Assembly (NCBI GenBank): GCA_918797485.1
Contig: CAKKNE010000004.1
Coordinates: forward strand, 4,588,001 to 4,652,000
DNA: 64,000 nucleotides
Direction of reading: 5' to 3'
Origin: Pelagomonas calceolata
Taxonomy: Eukaryota > Sar > Pelagophyceae > Pelagomonadales > Pelagomonadaceae
Shown here: one piece after another, positions 45,003 through 54,986 of the stretch
How the letters are laid out: each line of letters starts with the position of its first letter
Position numbering within the stretch: the first letter of the stretch is position 1
Made by a program: the position numbers and the translations under genes
The notes under the pieces: generated by a model
Database searches by the model: none
Told to the model about the DNA's origin: nothing
The model's input: only the letters and a program-made list of their open reading frames with translations

Positions 45003-46274
45003 TCAAGGCGCCGCCCCGACCGTGACCACCGCCCGGTCCGGGTCCTGGACGTCGTCGGGGTCCGGGCTCAGCGGCGCGGCGGCCGCGAGCGCGCCGGCGA
45101 CGGCGTGCAGCAATATAGGAGCGAGGAGGTCGCCGTTCGTGAGGGCGAAGGCCGACCCCGCCGAAGCAGCCCTTACCATGGCGCCGAGCGGCGGCAAGGC
45201 ACGACCCGATGAGGGGGGGTCCGGGAAGGCGTCGAGCCAGGCGAGGCAGATCGTGCGATGTAAAACCTCGGCGCCGTCGTCGGACTTCAGGGACGCGCGG
45301 ACCGCGGCGTTCTCCGCCCGCAAGACGTCGTCGTCGTTCGACGTTCTCAGCGTTTCCGCGGCGAACGCAAAGAGGGCCACGAGGGCAATTCCGGAAACGG
45401 CCGCGAGGCCCTCGCCCGTCGAATCGATCGGCGCGGGCTGGAGCGAGCGTGCTGTCTCGACAATTGCCACCTGCAGCCCACCATGTAAAGCAGCCACCCT
45501 AGGCCCCGACGCCGCGAACTCGAGCGCTTGCGCGACGCTCCGCCACTTCAGATCCGAGGCGCGCCACGCCCTTGGAGCCTTGGGGCCGAGCGCGCCGGCC
45601 GCGCCGTCGGCCGCCGTGGCCTCGAGCGCGCCCGCCACCCTACCAAACCACGGCGTCGCCGAGGCTCTGACATCAGCCGCGGCCCAGGTGAACAACAAAG
45701 CGCACGTCGCAAGTCCAAAGGAGCCGCCCGGCGCGTTGGACCACACCTCAAACCGGTCGACGAACGCGTCGCCCAGGACATCGTCCGAGCGGCACGCCGC
45801 CCACAACGCGACTTGCGCGGCCGCGAGCACGAGCGGGCCGATGACCGGTCGGAAGGCGAGCTCGCGGCCGAGCGACTCGAGGGCCTCCCGCGGCGATTTG
45901 TCCCCGGCTTCCGCCTCGGTGTCCGCTTCGCGCACGACCTCCTGGAGCTTCGAGGCGGCGTCCCGGGCCGCTTGCGCTTCCGTATCGGACGCCTCGTCGG
46001 CGATGCGCACCTCGAGGATGCGCGCGGACAGGGCCCTCGCGAGCGCCGGTCTTCTTCTAGGTCGGCCCCGCGGCGGCTTCGTCCACGAGCCCCGCTCCTC
46101 GTCATAGACGTAGCCCATCTTCTTCAGCATCTCGATGCGCTCCTCGGAGACCTCTCGTCCCAGGTTATCTTTGAACGCCGAGGCTCTTAAGGCGGGACGT
46201 GTCCTTTGTGGTGTGGGGGCGACGTAGGCGCAGACCGTGGCGCCGAGCAGCGCGGCGGCGACGACGGAACGCAT
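45003..46274 (-). CDS. Plastid-targeted multi-span membrane protein, 423 aa
   Basis: Bipartite heterokont plastid presequence: signal peptide MRSVVAAALLGATVCAY, then a basic transit region with LRASAF, where Phe of the ASAF-type motif marks cleavage. A short motif follows (EERIEMLKKMGYVYDEERGS), then a helical charged stretch (about 75-130) and several hydrophobic segments (about 140-165, 190-205, 295-315, 365-400). I do not recognise the family; function in the plastid membrane is unknown. The ATG at 46272-46274 is fixed by the presequence. It is divergent from the gene at 46703, with a class B motif between. Confidence 0.65.
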   Translation of the reverse strand: MRSVVAAALLGATVCAYVAPTPQRTRPALRASAFKDNLGREVSEERIEMLKKMGYVYDEERGSWTKPPRGRPRRRPALARALSARILEVRIADEASDTEAQAARDAASKLQEVVREADTEAEAGDKSPREALESLGRELAFRPVIGPLVLAAAQVALWAACRSDDVLGDAFVDRFEVWSNAPGGSFGLATCALLFTWAAADVRASATPWFGRVAGALEATAADGAAGALGPKAPRAWRASDLKWRSVAQALEFAASGPRVAALHGGLQVAIVETARSLQPAPIDSTGEGLAAVSGIALVALFAFAAETLRTSNDDDVLRAENAAVRASLKSDDGAEVLHRTICLAWLDAFPDPPSSGRALPPLGAMVRAASAGSAFALTNGDLLAPILLHAVAGALAAAAPLSPDPDDVQDPDRAVVTVGAAP

Positions 46275-46702
46275 GGCTGCGAAGTTCTAGCCGGTGTTCT
46301 TGCGAAGTTCTAGCCGGTGTTCTCGCGAACGTTGTGCGGCTTCAGAGTCTTCTTTTTGGCTGGGTGCTCTCCTAGACCGCAGATCTCGCGCTAAGCTGCT
46401 GCAGCAAAGACGCAGCGACAACGTAGGAACGATTTGACTATGTCAATTCGCAGCGCACAGCGCCAGGTGGCGTATGCAGGCTTGGCTCCGAAGACTTTTA
46501 AGCACTCGATTTTGGGCTAGTACGTTGCTACGCTAGCCGGCGTTTTTCCTAGCTATCCGTACCAGGACTCCGTGGCTCTTATCTTTGGCAGCGTCGTGCT
46601 TGTAAGTGTAAGTTTAATTCGTCACTACTCAGCCAAACTGCGGCATCACCTGGGTGGCAGGGGGCGTTGGCGTAAAAGAAAGGAGCTCGGGGCAGCATTA
46701 TC
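46275..46702. promoter_or_regulatory. Divergent intergenic region with class B motif
   Basis: A class B motif sits at 46517-46537: arms CTAGTA and TACGCTAGC around centre CGTTGC, extended by GG/CC to a longer palindrome. There is a short direct repeat of GCGAAGTTCTAGCCGGTGTT at 46278-46323. The motif is about 166 bp upstream of the plus-strand ATG. No other gene recognised. Confidence 0.5.
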
Positions 46703-49700
46703 ATGATCCGCACCGTCCTAGCCGCCGCCGTAGCGCGCGCGGCCCTGGCGGACCTCCACGCCCTCGCCCCAGCCACGAGAGAAGAGCACCGTCCCGCCGT
46801 CAAGCGCAGCGCGGAGAGGGCGGCCAAAGCGTCGCGGCTCCTCGCGGATCACGGCCACCTGCTCCCCCCGGCGCTGCGGCAGAAGGGCCAGGACATTCTG
46901 AACGAGCACGAGTTCCGTCTGCACGTGGCCCTCGACAGCGCGAACCCGGGCCTGGCGCTCGCGGCCATCGAGAAGAAGGAATCGGGGTACCTCAAGGCCT
47001 TTGCGAAGCTCGGAGGCGACAACGCGGTGTCGAAGGCCCGCAAGCTGCCGAAAGACGACGAGCGCACGAAGTTCCGCGCGACGCGCGTGGTGCTCCGAGA
47101 GGCGACGGGCATCGACGCCGAGGAACCGGTCTGGGGCGCGCCGTTCCGGGCGCTCGAAGCGCTGTTCGGCGATGGCCACGCGCCGATGGAGGCGCTCGGC
47201 GTTTCGGCCAAGTTCTTCGAAGATGGAAGGTCTCTGACGAAGCGGTACCACGTCGCGCTCCAGCCGCCGTGCGACTGCTGGACGTTTGGGCGCGCCGCTG
47301 TTGTTGAGCAAGCGAGAGGCGTCGCCGAATCCCTGAAAGCGCCGCCGCTCGTCGACACCTGGCTCGATGCCATCGCGGCCGACGACACCGGGAAGCTGCC
47401 GAGCATTGGGTTTGGCGTGAGCGCGGACGACGGCGCGTGCAAGCTCTACGTCCTGAATTTTGGCGGCCACGAGCTCCCTACCTTACCGCTCGTCGATTCG
47501 TTACCGCCGACCGCGCGCAAGCCGGACCGGGCCTCCTCGGTCATGGTCTCGGTCGAGTGGAAGTTCGGCGACGCGAAGACGCAGCTGCGCCAGTACGCCG
47601 TCGAGGCGTCCGCGGATGACGTCTCCGTCGCGCGCCACACGCAGGGCGAGCGCTTCGCCGGCGACGAGCTCGTGGCGGCGCTCGACCGCGCGTTCGGGGT
47701 CAAGCAGAGCGAGGACATCGCCGTGACGGCGCCGTTTCAATACGACAAGGCCACGACGCCGCCGGTCGCCGCCGCGCCGCTCGCGAAGTCGGGCCTCAAG
47801 CTGAAGAACGGCGGCGACCTCGACGCGAACGCGGATGCCGACGCAAAGCTGGCGGCCCTGCTGAACAACGCACCGGGCGCCGAAGCGTGGCTCGCCCGGT
47901 CGCGCGTCGTACGACATGCGGTCTCGAACGTCCAGTTCGGCGAGGGCTTTGTTACGTTGTACAGACACCCGACGGTGTTCGGCTTCGTGGACCCGTCCTC
48001 GTCGCCGCAACACCTCGCGCTGAGAAACGCGCTCGCCAAGAGGACGCGCGCGACACGGCGGCGGCTCGACGACATGACGGCGTGCGACCTGGCGGAGGAG
48101 ACCTTTATGGACAACATGATTTGGGGAGGGGAAAGCGAGTGCAAGGACGACAAGGAGGCGTTCCCCGGCATGTGTCCGGCGTCGTGCCAGGCCGACATCG
48201 AAGATCTCATCGCTGCGTGCGACGAGTGCGCCCTCACGGACGCCGTCTGCGACGCGACCGTGGACACCGACTTGTACCCCAGTCTGGCCGGGGAGCTGCG
48301 GTTCGAGTACAAGGCGCCCGTGGTCATGGCCGGCGGCGACATGGACGACGACTGTTATAAGTACCTAGACGAGAACGAGGACGAGGAAGGCCTCGAGGGC
48401 CAGCTCGAGGACGACATGCAGTGCCTCGACCGGGACGAGCCGGACTTCGACTGCTGGGTCGAAGACCACGAAAACGGCGACGGCACGGCCACGATCGGCT
48501 GCGAAGGCTGTTCGTCGGACGGGACACAATCCGGCTTCGAGGCTGCGATGGCGACGTTCTTCCAGAATCTCGTCGCGAGCACGGGCGGCCCGTGCAGCTT
48601 CGACGCCAGCGCGTCCCTGGTGGCGCTGGGCGGGGCGTCCGGCTCGCCCACGAATTCGAAGTACAGCGACCTCGACAGCGAATTAGTCCCGGACGACATG
48701 AAAGTGCGATTCCCCTACGGCGACAACGGACTGTTCGACGTGATGAGCCTCTGGGGCCCCGAGGGCTGCCGGTACCCGTACTACGGCTACCTGCCGGACG
48801 CGCCGCTCTGCGACGAGTGCTCGTCGATGTTCGAGGCCAAGGAGGACATCCTAAAGGGTCTGTGGGATGGCCCGTGCAACTCGGAAGACCCGCCGGGGGA
48901 CGACGACTCGCTGCCGCTGCCGCCGAACTACCCCGGCTGCGGCTGCGACTGCGCGGACTTTCTTCGGAGAGACCTCTCCACGTGCTCGTCCGACTCGTGC
49001 GTCAACGTCGCGCAGGAATACGCCTCTCCGAATACCGTCTGCAGCGGCTCCGACGTCAGTTGGGACACGACCTCGTCTGCGGATGGCTGCGCCGACACCT
49101 ACGGCGACGGGTCCTTCGCCTCAATCTGGGGCGACGCGTGCCTCGACGACGACGGCGAGGTCCAGGGCGCCTCCGAGCAGTGCTACGAGACACTGGACGA
49201 CCTTCAACCGACCTTCCGGCCTACGACGTTAATGCCCTGCCCCGACGAAGAGAGCGCTTACCTGACGTGCGTGAATGCGGCGGCCCAAAACGGGGTTGAC
49301 GCGTCGGCCGGCCTCGGATGGGGTTGCTGCGACCAGGACGCCGTCGACGGTGGATCCTTTCCGAGCACTTGCGTCGGCATGCAAACGTACTCCGAGTTCC
49401 AGGACGCGTGCGGCGATCCGGCCCCGGAGTGCGCGGCGGAATGGTCGACCTACATCGAGTGCGTGTACGCGGAAGTCGTCGACGTGATAAATGGGGATCT
49501 CACTGGGGCGGCTCCGCTGAACTGCGACCTCAGCTGCACGCTGGACCCGACACCAGCGCCAAGCCACCACCCGACCCCGCCGCCGTCGGTCAGACCGACG
49601 CCCCGCCCCACGCCGGTACCAAGCCGCCGCCCGACCCCGCGGCCGTCGGTCAGAGCGACGCCCCGCCCCACGCCGGTACCAAGCCGCCGCCCGACCCCGC

Positions 49701-51577
49701 GGCCGTCGGCAAGACCGACGCTGCGCCCCACGCCAGCGCCGAGCCCCCGACCTACGCCGCGGCCGTCGGCCAGACCGACGCTGCGCCCCACGCCAGCGCC
49801 GAGCCCCCGACCTACGCCGCGGCCTAGCGCGAGACCGACGCAGAGACCCACTCCTCGGCCGACGCCTATTCCCTCGCCACTACCGACATCGCGCCCGACG
49901 TTGCGTCCCACGCCCGGACCGACGCCGCTGCCGGGAAATCCTACTCAACGGCCTACCCCACAACCGACTCCCAGGCCTACGCCGCGCCCGACTCAGCGGC
50001 CGACGCAGCGCCCGACTCCCAGGCCCTCGCAGCCACCGAGTCCTAGGCCGTCGCCCGCGCCGACGCCGGCCCCCACGCCGTCGCCGTCGCCGGCCCAGAC
50101 GGTGGTCGAGGTCGCCTCGTCGGTCAGTCTCGAAGGCGTGGTGGCCGACGAATTTAATGCGGACGAGGACATGAAGGAGGCGTTCGCGCAGTCCATCATC
50201 GACAGTTCGGACGGTGTCTTCGACGAAGTGGTTGATGTGGAGGCCGTCGTCCGCCGGCGGCGCCTGCAGGCGGAGTATCCGCCTTCTCCGGCGCCAACGC
50301 GGGAGGCAGATCGTACTCTGGCGCCGACGCGGGCGGCCGCGGGCCTCGCGGACGTCTCTTACACGGGCGTCGCGCGCGTCGACGGCACCGAGGACGCCGA
50401 GGCCGTATCGACGGATTTATTGGAGAAGGCCGCGGCCGCCCTGACGACCGCGGTCGACGACGGGAGCTTTCTGACCAAGCTTCGGACCAACGCCGCGGAA
50501 CGCTCGCCCGAAGCCGCCGCCGCGTTCAACGCCATCACCCTCGACGAGACGGCGACGCGAGCTCACATCGGGCGAGCAAGCCGCGTGTTTGTCGTCACGA
50601 CACCGGAGCCGACCGCGGCGCCGACGCCAAAGCCATTGTCTCTGCCGACGCCAAAACCGACCCCAGCACCGACGCCGCGGCCGTCCCTCACGATGTCGCC
50701 CGTATCTTTGGTCTCAGGCGGCGGCTCTGGCTCCGGATCTGGCGCAGCGGGCCCGGACGCGGCGACGGCGGGCGGCGCGGCCGCCGGCGCGCTCGTGTTG
50801 CTCCTGGCCGCCGCCGGAGCCTTCTTCTTCTACCGTCGAAACACTGCTGCTAAGAAGTCGCAGGACGTTGAGGCCAACGCGAACGGGGTATGCGACGAGG
50901 CCGGCGGATTGGAGGCGCCACCTCAAACAGCCCTCATCACCTCCAAGGTCGACGAGCCGCCGCCGCCGCCCGCGCCGGGGCTGCTTGCCCGGGCCCTGAG
51001 TCGCCGCGGGAGCGACGCTGCCGCGGCCGCGCCCACCACTACCGTTCGCGGCAAGAAGAAGCGCGGACCGGTTAAGGGGGCGACAGCAAAGGCGGACAGC
51101 AAGATCCGCATGGTCTACGCGCCGATGCGGACGTGGTACGGAGCACCGGCGCGGCGCGCGCTGCGCCAGCGGCACGGAACGTACCCGGCGACGCCGGAGG
51201 CGCTCGCAAACTGGAAGTCGTTCGGCGCTGTGACGACGGCGTTCCTCGACGATCAGGACGTCGCGTCAACAGGCGCGCCCGCAGCGTCGGCCGCGGAGCC
51301 CCCGGCCGCGGCGCCGCCGGCCGCCGCGCCAGTGACGGCGCCCTGGGCGCCCCCCGCGCCGGAGGCGCGCGGCTGGTTCGGCTGGGGCGCGGGCGGCGAC
51401 CCCGCTTCTCCGTCGCCGCCGCTCGAAGGTGTCCTCGTCACACCGCCGACGGCAGTTCCCGTCACGGCATCGGTCGTCGCGTCATCGGCACCCCGAAACT
51501 TCTGCCCGACCTGCGGCAACCGGCTCGCGGACGGCGCGAACTTCTGCATGGCGTGCGGCCGTTCCGTTTCTTCCTGA
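46703..51577 (+). CDS. Large type I surface protein with Pro/Thr stalk and cytosolic zinc ribbon
   Basis: 1,624 aa, uninterrupted. A signal peptide (MIRTVLAAAVARAALA) precedes an N-terminal domain to about 440. A Cys-rich, acidic ectodomain (about 455-950; CASCQ-like and CDCADF clusters) follows. A Pro/Thr/Arg stalk of PTPRPTP-type repeats covers about 952-1130. Two copies of an SEA-like protist module follow (SLEGVVADEFNADEDMKEAF, then DVSYTGVARVDGTEDAEAVS), with a second P/T stretch. One span lies at about 1354-1375 (GALVLLLAAAGAFFFYRR). The cytosolic tail ends in a double-Cys zinc ribbon (FCPTCGNRLADGANFCMACG, about 1599-1620). It looks like a wall- or matrix-linked receptor or adhesin; ligand unknown. 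Confidence 0.75.
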   Translation: MIRTVLAAAVARAALADLHALAPATREEHRPAVKRSAERAAKASRLLADHGHLLPPALRQKGQDILNEHEFRLHVALDSANPGLALAAIEKKESGYLKAFAKLGGDNAVSKARKLPKDDERTKFRATRVVLREATGIDAEEPVWGAPFRALEALFGDGHAPMEALGVSAKFFEDGRSLTKRYHVALQPPCDCWTFGRAAVVEQARGVAESLKAPPLVDTWLDAIAADDTGKLPSIGFGVSADDGACKLYVLNFGGHELPTLPLVDSLPPTARKPDRASSVMVSVEWKFGDAKTQLRQYAVEASADDVSVARHTQGERFAGDELVAALDRAFGVKQSEDIAVTAPFQYDKATTPPVAAAPLAKSGLKLKNGGDLDANADADAKLAALLNNAPGAEAWLARSRVVRHAVSNVQFGEGFVTLYRHPTVFGFVDPSSSPQHLALRNALAKRTRATRRRLDDMTACDLAEETFMDNMIWGGESECKDDKEAFPGMCPASCQADIEDLIAACDECALTDAVCDATVDTDLYPSLAGELRFEYKAPVVMAGGDMDDDCYKYLDENEDEEGLEGQLEDDMQCLDRDEPDFDCWVEDHENGDGTATIGCEGCSSDGTQSGFEAAMATFFQNLVASTGGPCSFDASASLVALGGASGSPTNSKYSDLDSELVPDDMKVRFPYGDNGLFDVMSLWGPEGCRYPYYGYLPDAPLCDECSSMFEAKEDILKGLWDGPCNSEDPPGDDDSLPLPPNYPGCGCDCADFLRRDLSTCSSDSCVNVAQEYASPNTVCSGSDVSWDTTSSADGCADTYGDGSFASIWGDACLDDDGEVQGASEQCYETLDDLQPTFRPTTLMPCPDEESAYLTCVNAAAQNGVDASAGLGWGCCDQDAVDGGSFPSTCVGMQTYSEFQDACGDPAPECAAEWSTYIECVYAEVVDVINGDLTGAAPLNCDLSCTLDPTPAPSHHPTPPPSVRPTPRPTPVPSRRPTPRPSVRATPRPTPVPSRRPTPRPSARPTLRPTPAPSPRPTPRPSARPTLRPTPAPSPRPTPRPSARPTQRPTPRPTPIPSPLPTSRPTLRPTPGPTPLPGNPTQRPTPQPTPRPTPRPTQRPTQRPTPRPSQPPSPRPSPAPTPAPTPSPSPAQTVVEVASSVSLEGVVADEFNADEDMKEAFAQSIIDSSDGVFDEVVDVEAVVRRRRLQAEYPPSPAPTREADRTLAPTRAAAGLADVSYTGVARVDGTEDAEAVSTDLLEKAAAALTTAVDDGSFLTKLRTNAAERSPEAAAAFNAITLDETATRAHIGRASRVFVVTTPEPTAAPTPKPLSLPTPKPTPAPTPRPSLTMSPVSLVSGGGSGSGSGAAGPDAATAGGAAAGALVLLLAAAGAFFFYRRNTAAKKSQDVEANANGVCDEAGGLEAPPQTALITSKVDEPPPPPAPGLLARALSRRGSDAAAAAPTTTVRGKKKRGPVKGATAKADSKIRMVYAPMRTWYGAPARRALRQRHGTYPATPEALANWKSFGAVTTAFLDDQDVASTGAPAASAAEPPAAAPPAAAPVTAPWAPPAPEARGWFGWGAGGDPASPSPPLEGVLVTPPTAVPVTASVVASSAPRNFCPTCGNRLADGANFCMACGRSVSS
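49556..49855 (+). repeat. 60-bp tandem repeat encoding the Pro/Thr stalk
   Basis: Five head-to-tail copies of a 60-bp unit, exactly in phase, each encoding about 20 residues of the form SRRPTPRPSVRATPRPTPVP. Neighbouring copies differ at only a few bases, so the array is probably young or kept uniform by recombination. Shorter, more degenerate P/T repeats continue to about 50090. Confidence 0.85.
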
Positions 51578-52632
51578 TATCACCTCCCCCCCCTTTTTTT
51601 CCATCCGAGGGGTCCTCAGGCCCCGAGTAAGACGCTATGTACAAAAGTAATCGCGTGTGCCTACTCCGCCGCCGCCGCCAGCGCGCGCCGCTGCGCGGCG
51701 AAGATCTCGCCGATGATCGCGTCGAGGCCGTCGCCGTGCTTCACGGCGGAAGACGGTCGGCCCGGCGCCGCGCATCTTGAGCGCGTCGCGGCGCATCACG
51801 TCCAGGTCCGCGCCGACGGCCGGCGCGAGGTCGAACTTGTTGACCACGAGGACGTCGGCCTGCGTGATGCCCGGCCCGCCCTTGCGCGGCACCTTGAGCT
51901 GACGAGTCCGTAACAATGACACGAGGACGCGGAGGGGCGGCCGCGCGAGGCGCTCGAGGACGGCTTCCTCGTCGTCCTTCTGCGAGTCGTCGTCCGAGCT
52001 GAAGGGGTCGGCGGCCGCCTCGCCTGCGCGCGGGGGCCGCGGGTGTCGGCGCTTTGAATTTGGGCCGCTTTTTTATGCTATCTTCCAAACGGTCTCGCGC
52101 GGCGCGAGGGCGGCCTTTTTCGACGCGGCGCCGCGCCCGTCGCGGTCTGGGCCGTCTGATAGCTCTTGGGCCGCGGCATTTCTGGTCTCGGGGCCACTGC
52201 TGGCGGTGATTGGGGCAGTAAAAGGTCGAGCTCTGCCTTTGTTTGCTAAATGCCTCTCCCTAAACGGCAAAATTCGAGAAGGACGCACGACGCTTCCAAG
52301 AGACCCCCTTCCGCCTCCCAAACGAGATGGCCGAGCTTTTGCTGAAAGCAGCACGAACGTCGTCGACGACGCGCCCGCGGCTGGGAATATCTCCCTGCCC
52401 CACTACAATCGTGTCAGGAGGCGTCCAATACGCATTGATTTCACTGTCAATTGACTCCCCGCATGATCGAAAACCCGATTTGCAGACTGCAGGCTGCACT
52501 TTGCGTCGTCGCGCACGCAGCATCAACGGACGCTACTTACCTGTTGATGCTCGCATAGTTCGACACACCTCACAGACTCATCGCTCTCCTAGTTTCGTCA
52601 TCGCTGCTGCCGCAGCCATCAGAAGCACCACC
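51578..52632. other. Intergenic region with a UreG remnant
   Basis: After the surface-protein gene the stretch holds a poly-C/poly-T tract (about 51586-51600), the UreG-like fragment at 51661-51899 on the minus strand, and probable leader of the methyltransferase fusion. Open frames around 52073-52526 show no family resemblance. Confidence 0.45.
51661..51899 (-). pseudogene. UreG (urease accessory GTPase) C-terminal fragment
   Basis: The minus strand encodes [20 protein letters not shown] then [20 protein letters not shown], matching the NKxD region and following helix of UreG, and ends [15 protein letters not shown] with a stop at 51661-51663. The two parts are in different frames, the break being near 51745. 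The P-loop half of UreG is absent upstream; instead there is an acidic Ser/Asp/Glu stretch and an Arg-rich run. It is most simply a decayed or transposed partial copy. A functional UreG may lie elsewhere in the genome. Confidence 0.7.
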
Positions 52633-54865
52633 ATGCACCTGCTTGCCCTCGTCGCAGCAGCAGCACTGCGCCGCACGAATGCCCTATCCGCACCAAACCT
52701 GCGCCCGCGCACCGTGCAACAACACCTGCGGCCGCGCACCGTGCAACTCGACACGGACTGGCACGCCACGATCTACGAACGCGACGACATCGCGGCCAGC
52801 GTCGAGGCCTGGATGGCGACCGACGATAACGTAGTTGACCCCTTCGGCGGCGTCGCCTGGCCGGGAGCTGTAGTAGCAGCAAGAAAACTGCGCAACCACG
52901 GCGTCGCGGGCAAGGTCGTGTGCTGCCTCGGCTGCGGAACCGGGGTTGAAGTGCTCGCCGCAGCATCGCTCAACGCGTCGCGAGTGATTGCCCTGGACTA
53001 TTCTGATGAAGCCCTCGAGCTTTGTGAGAAGGGCGCGGAGAACTACACCTGCGTCGAGACTTGTCATTTTGACGTGCGCCGCGATACCATACCAGCGTGC
53101 GACGTGTTGGTAGCGGCCGACGTCTTCTACAGCAAGGATTTATCAATAGCCTGCGGCCGGGCCTGCGGCGCTGCTTTACGTACAAATAAAAGGCCGGTCC
53201 TGATCAGCACGGACTCGCAGCGGTACGCGGGCCACACGGCCGCGTTCCTCCAAGCCTTAGACGTCGACTTGGCGAGGTTCGAACGAACGACGCTCCCGGA
53301 CTTCGTCGGGAGTGGACTCTTGGTGGAAGGGGACCAGACCTACGACGCGCACGTCGACGTTTTGATGCTTGACTTCGCTGGCGCGGACGACGAGGTCTTC
53401 ACGACGGCGCGCGTGCTGCCGGGCGGCTGTGTGGGGTTGTGGAGCCATCATAAGGAGCGGATCGGAGGGGGCGAGGTCGAGGCGCTCCTGGCCGCGTTCG
53501 GCCGCAGCGACGGCCTCGTCCGGCTCTCCAAAAAGTCGGACGGGAGCATCGTCGCAGCTTATAGGGAGCGGCGGACGTGCGAACGTATGGACCTCATCAC
53601 GCTGCCCTGCCCGCCGCGGCCGCCGGGCGTGCCGCCGGGCGTCAAGCACGGCGCGTGGGGCGGCTACCGGGCAGCGATCGCCGAGGCGATGGCGCACGGC
53701 GCCGACGCGGCGCTCTTGGTGGATGCCGACGGTTGCATCGTCGACGGCGACCGGGCTCTTCCAGTAATTCTCGGCGCCGACGGTATTATAAGGCACCCCG
53801 GGCCGGCGGACGGCGCCGTCGCGAGCGCGACGCTCGCCGCCGTGCTGAAAGAGGCGCCGCCGTGCGAGGTCCGCGAGGAACGCCTTTCAATGGAAATGAT
53901 CTTGAATGCGAGGGAGGTCGTGCTCCTCGGCAGCGGCGTCGGCTGCGTTGCCGTACAGAGCGTCGACGGCGTCGTGCTCGACACCTCCGGAGACGAGCTC
54001 GTGTCGACGTTCGCCGCGGCGCTGGACGCCGCGCATCAGAATGACGCGCTGCGGCCGAGCATAGAGCATCCTTTATTAAGACGCCTCGCGGTCGGCGAGG
54101 AGGTCGGGAACATAAGGCGCCTGTCATCCAAACCGTCGGCCTTCTACGTGCGGTCGCTGCTTAGCGAGAGGGACTGCGGCGCGATCAAAGCGATGGCGCA
54201 AGTGGCGAACATGACCCAAGCGAGGACCTATGGCGGCGGCACGACCGCGCGGACGAAATGCGAGGTCTCGTGGATCTCACCGCCCCCTGCTTTAACAGCC
54301 GACGTCGCCGTGATGTTCTTCAGCCCGGAAGCGCTCGAGCGGCCGGGCGGCGGCTGTGATGCGCCTGTGTGGAGAAAATATCGCGTCGATGGCGTGACAC
54401 GAGGTGCATACGGTCATCATACGCCCGCCGCTCGCGAAACGCCGCCGCGCCTGAAATTTGATTTCCACAGGCGAAGACCTCCAGGTGCTGCGGTACGCCG
54501 AGGGGGGTGGATATTCGATGCACCACGACGGGAACGCGCGCGCGTTGACCGTGCTCTACTACCTGAATGGCGTCGGTGAGACGTGGCTGCCCCTCGCCGA
54601 CGCGCCGCCACGGCCGAAGAACGGCGAGGACGCGATGGCCCGCGCCGCGAAGCTCGACCCGGATACAGACGGTGTCCGCGTCACGGCGCCGGCCGCGGGC
54701 GACGCACTAGCGTTCTTCTCGCTCGACGACAGCGACGGTTCCTACGACTGGTCCGCCGTGCATCGAGCTTTACCCTCGACCGGCGAGAAGTGGGTGGCGA
54801 ACCACTGGTTCCGCGTCGGAGGGCTCGGCCTGCCTACGCCTGATCCCCGGGAAGACATGTTGTAA
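52633..54865 (+). CDS. Methyltransferase / class IV aminotransferase / prolyl 4-hydroxylase fusion
   Basis: Exons 52633-54355 and 54471-54865 give 705 aa. A signal-like start (MHLLALVAAAALRRTNALSA) is followed by three enzymes. (1) SAM methyltransferase, about 35-240: VVCCLGCGTGVEVLAA, VIALDYSDEAL, LVAADVFYS. (2) PLP class IV aminotransferase/aminodeoxychorismate lyase-like, about 250-480: DDEVFTTARVLPGGCVGLWS, VKHGAWGGYRAAIAEAMAHG (candidate PLP Lys), DADGCIVDGD. (3) 2OG-Fe(II) prolyl 4-hydroxylase-like, about 500-690: EDLQVLRYAEGGGYSMHHDG (HxD iron motif) and later VHRALPSTGEKWVANHWFR (distal His and 2OG Lys). An ATG at 52327 is also in frame but gives no better N-terminus. The substrate chain is unknown. 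Confidence 0.75.
54356..54470 (+). mobile_element. Introner in hydroxylase domain, diverged
   Basis: Intron of 115 nt whose element part (54365-54470) starts CTGTGTGGAGAAAAT and ends TTTGATTTCCACAG, a shortened form of the terminal repeat seen in three other introns here. Removing it joins RPGGGC to EDLQVLRY in frame. The donor GT lies 9 bases left of the element. The left flank GTGATGCG and the right flank GCGAAGAC are only a weak duplicate (4 of 8), so this insertion looks old. CGTCGATGGCGTG occurs inside. Confidence 0.7.
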
Positions 54866-54885
54866 TGTGTAGAATATATCAACTT

Positions 54886-54909
54886 GCTAGTGTCTTACAG
54901 GCCGCTAGC
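54886..54909 (+). promoter_or_regulatory. Class A promoter motif upstream of MYND gene
   Basis: GCTAGTGTCTTACA, GG, CCGCTAGC: the best consensus copy with those at 185 and 2957. It lies 78 bp upstream of the ATG at 54987 and 21 bp after the stop of the fusion gene. Confidence 0.6.
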
Positions 54910-54986
54910 TTCGTCAGGGCAAACGGGGTTACGCCTCATTCAGTCGAGCGCGTGCGTGGATCGGCATCACAAAAAGAGCCTACATC

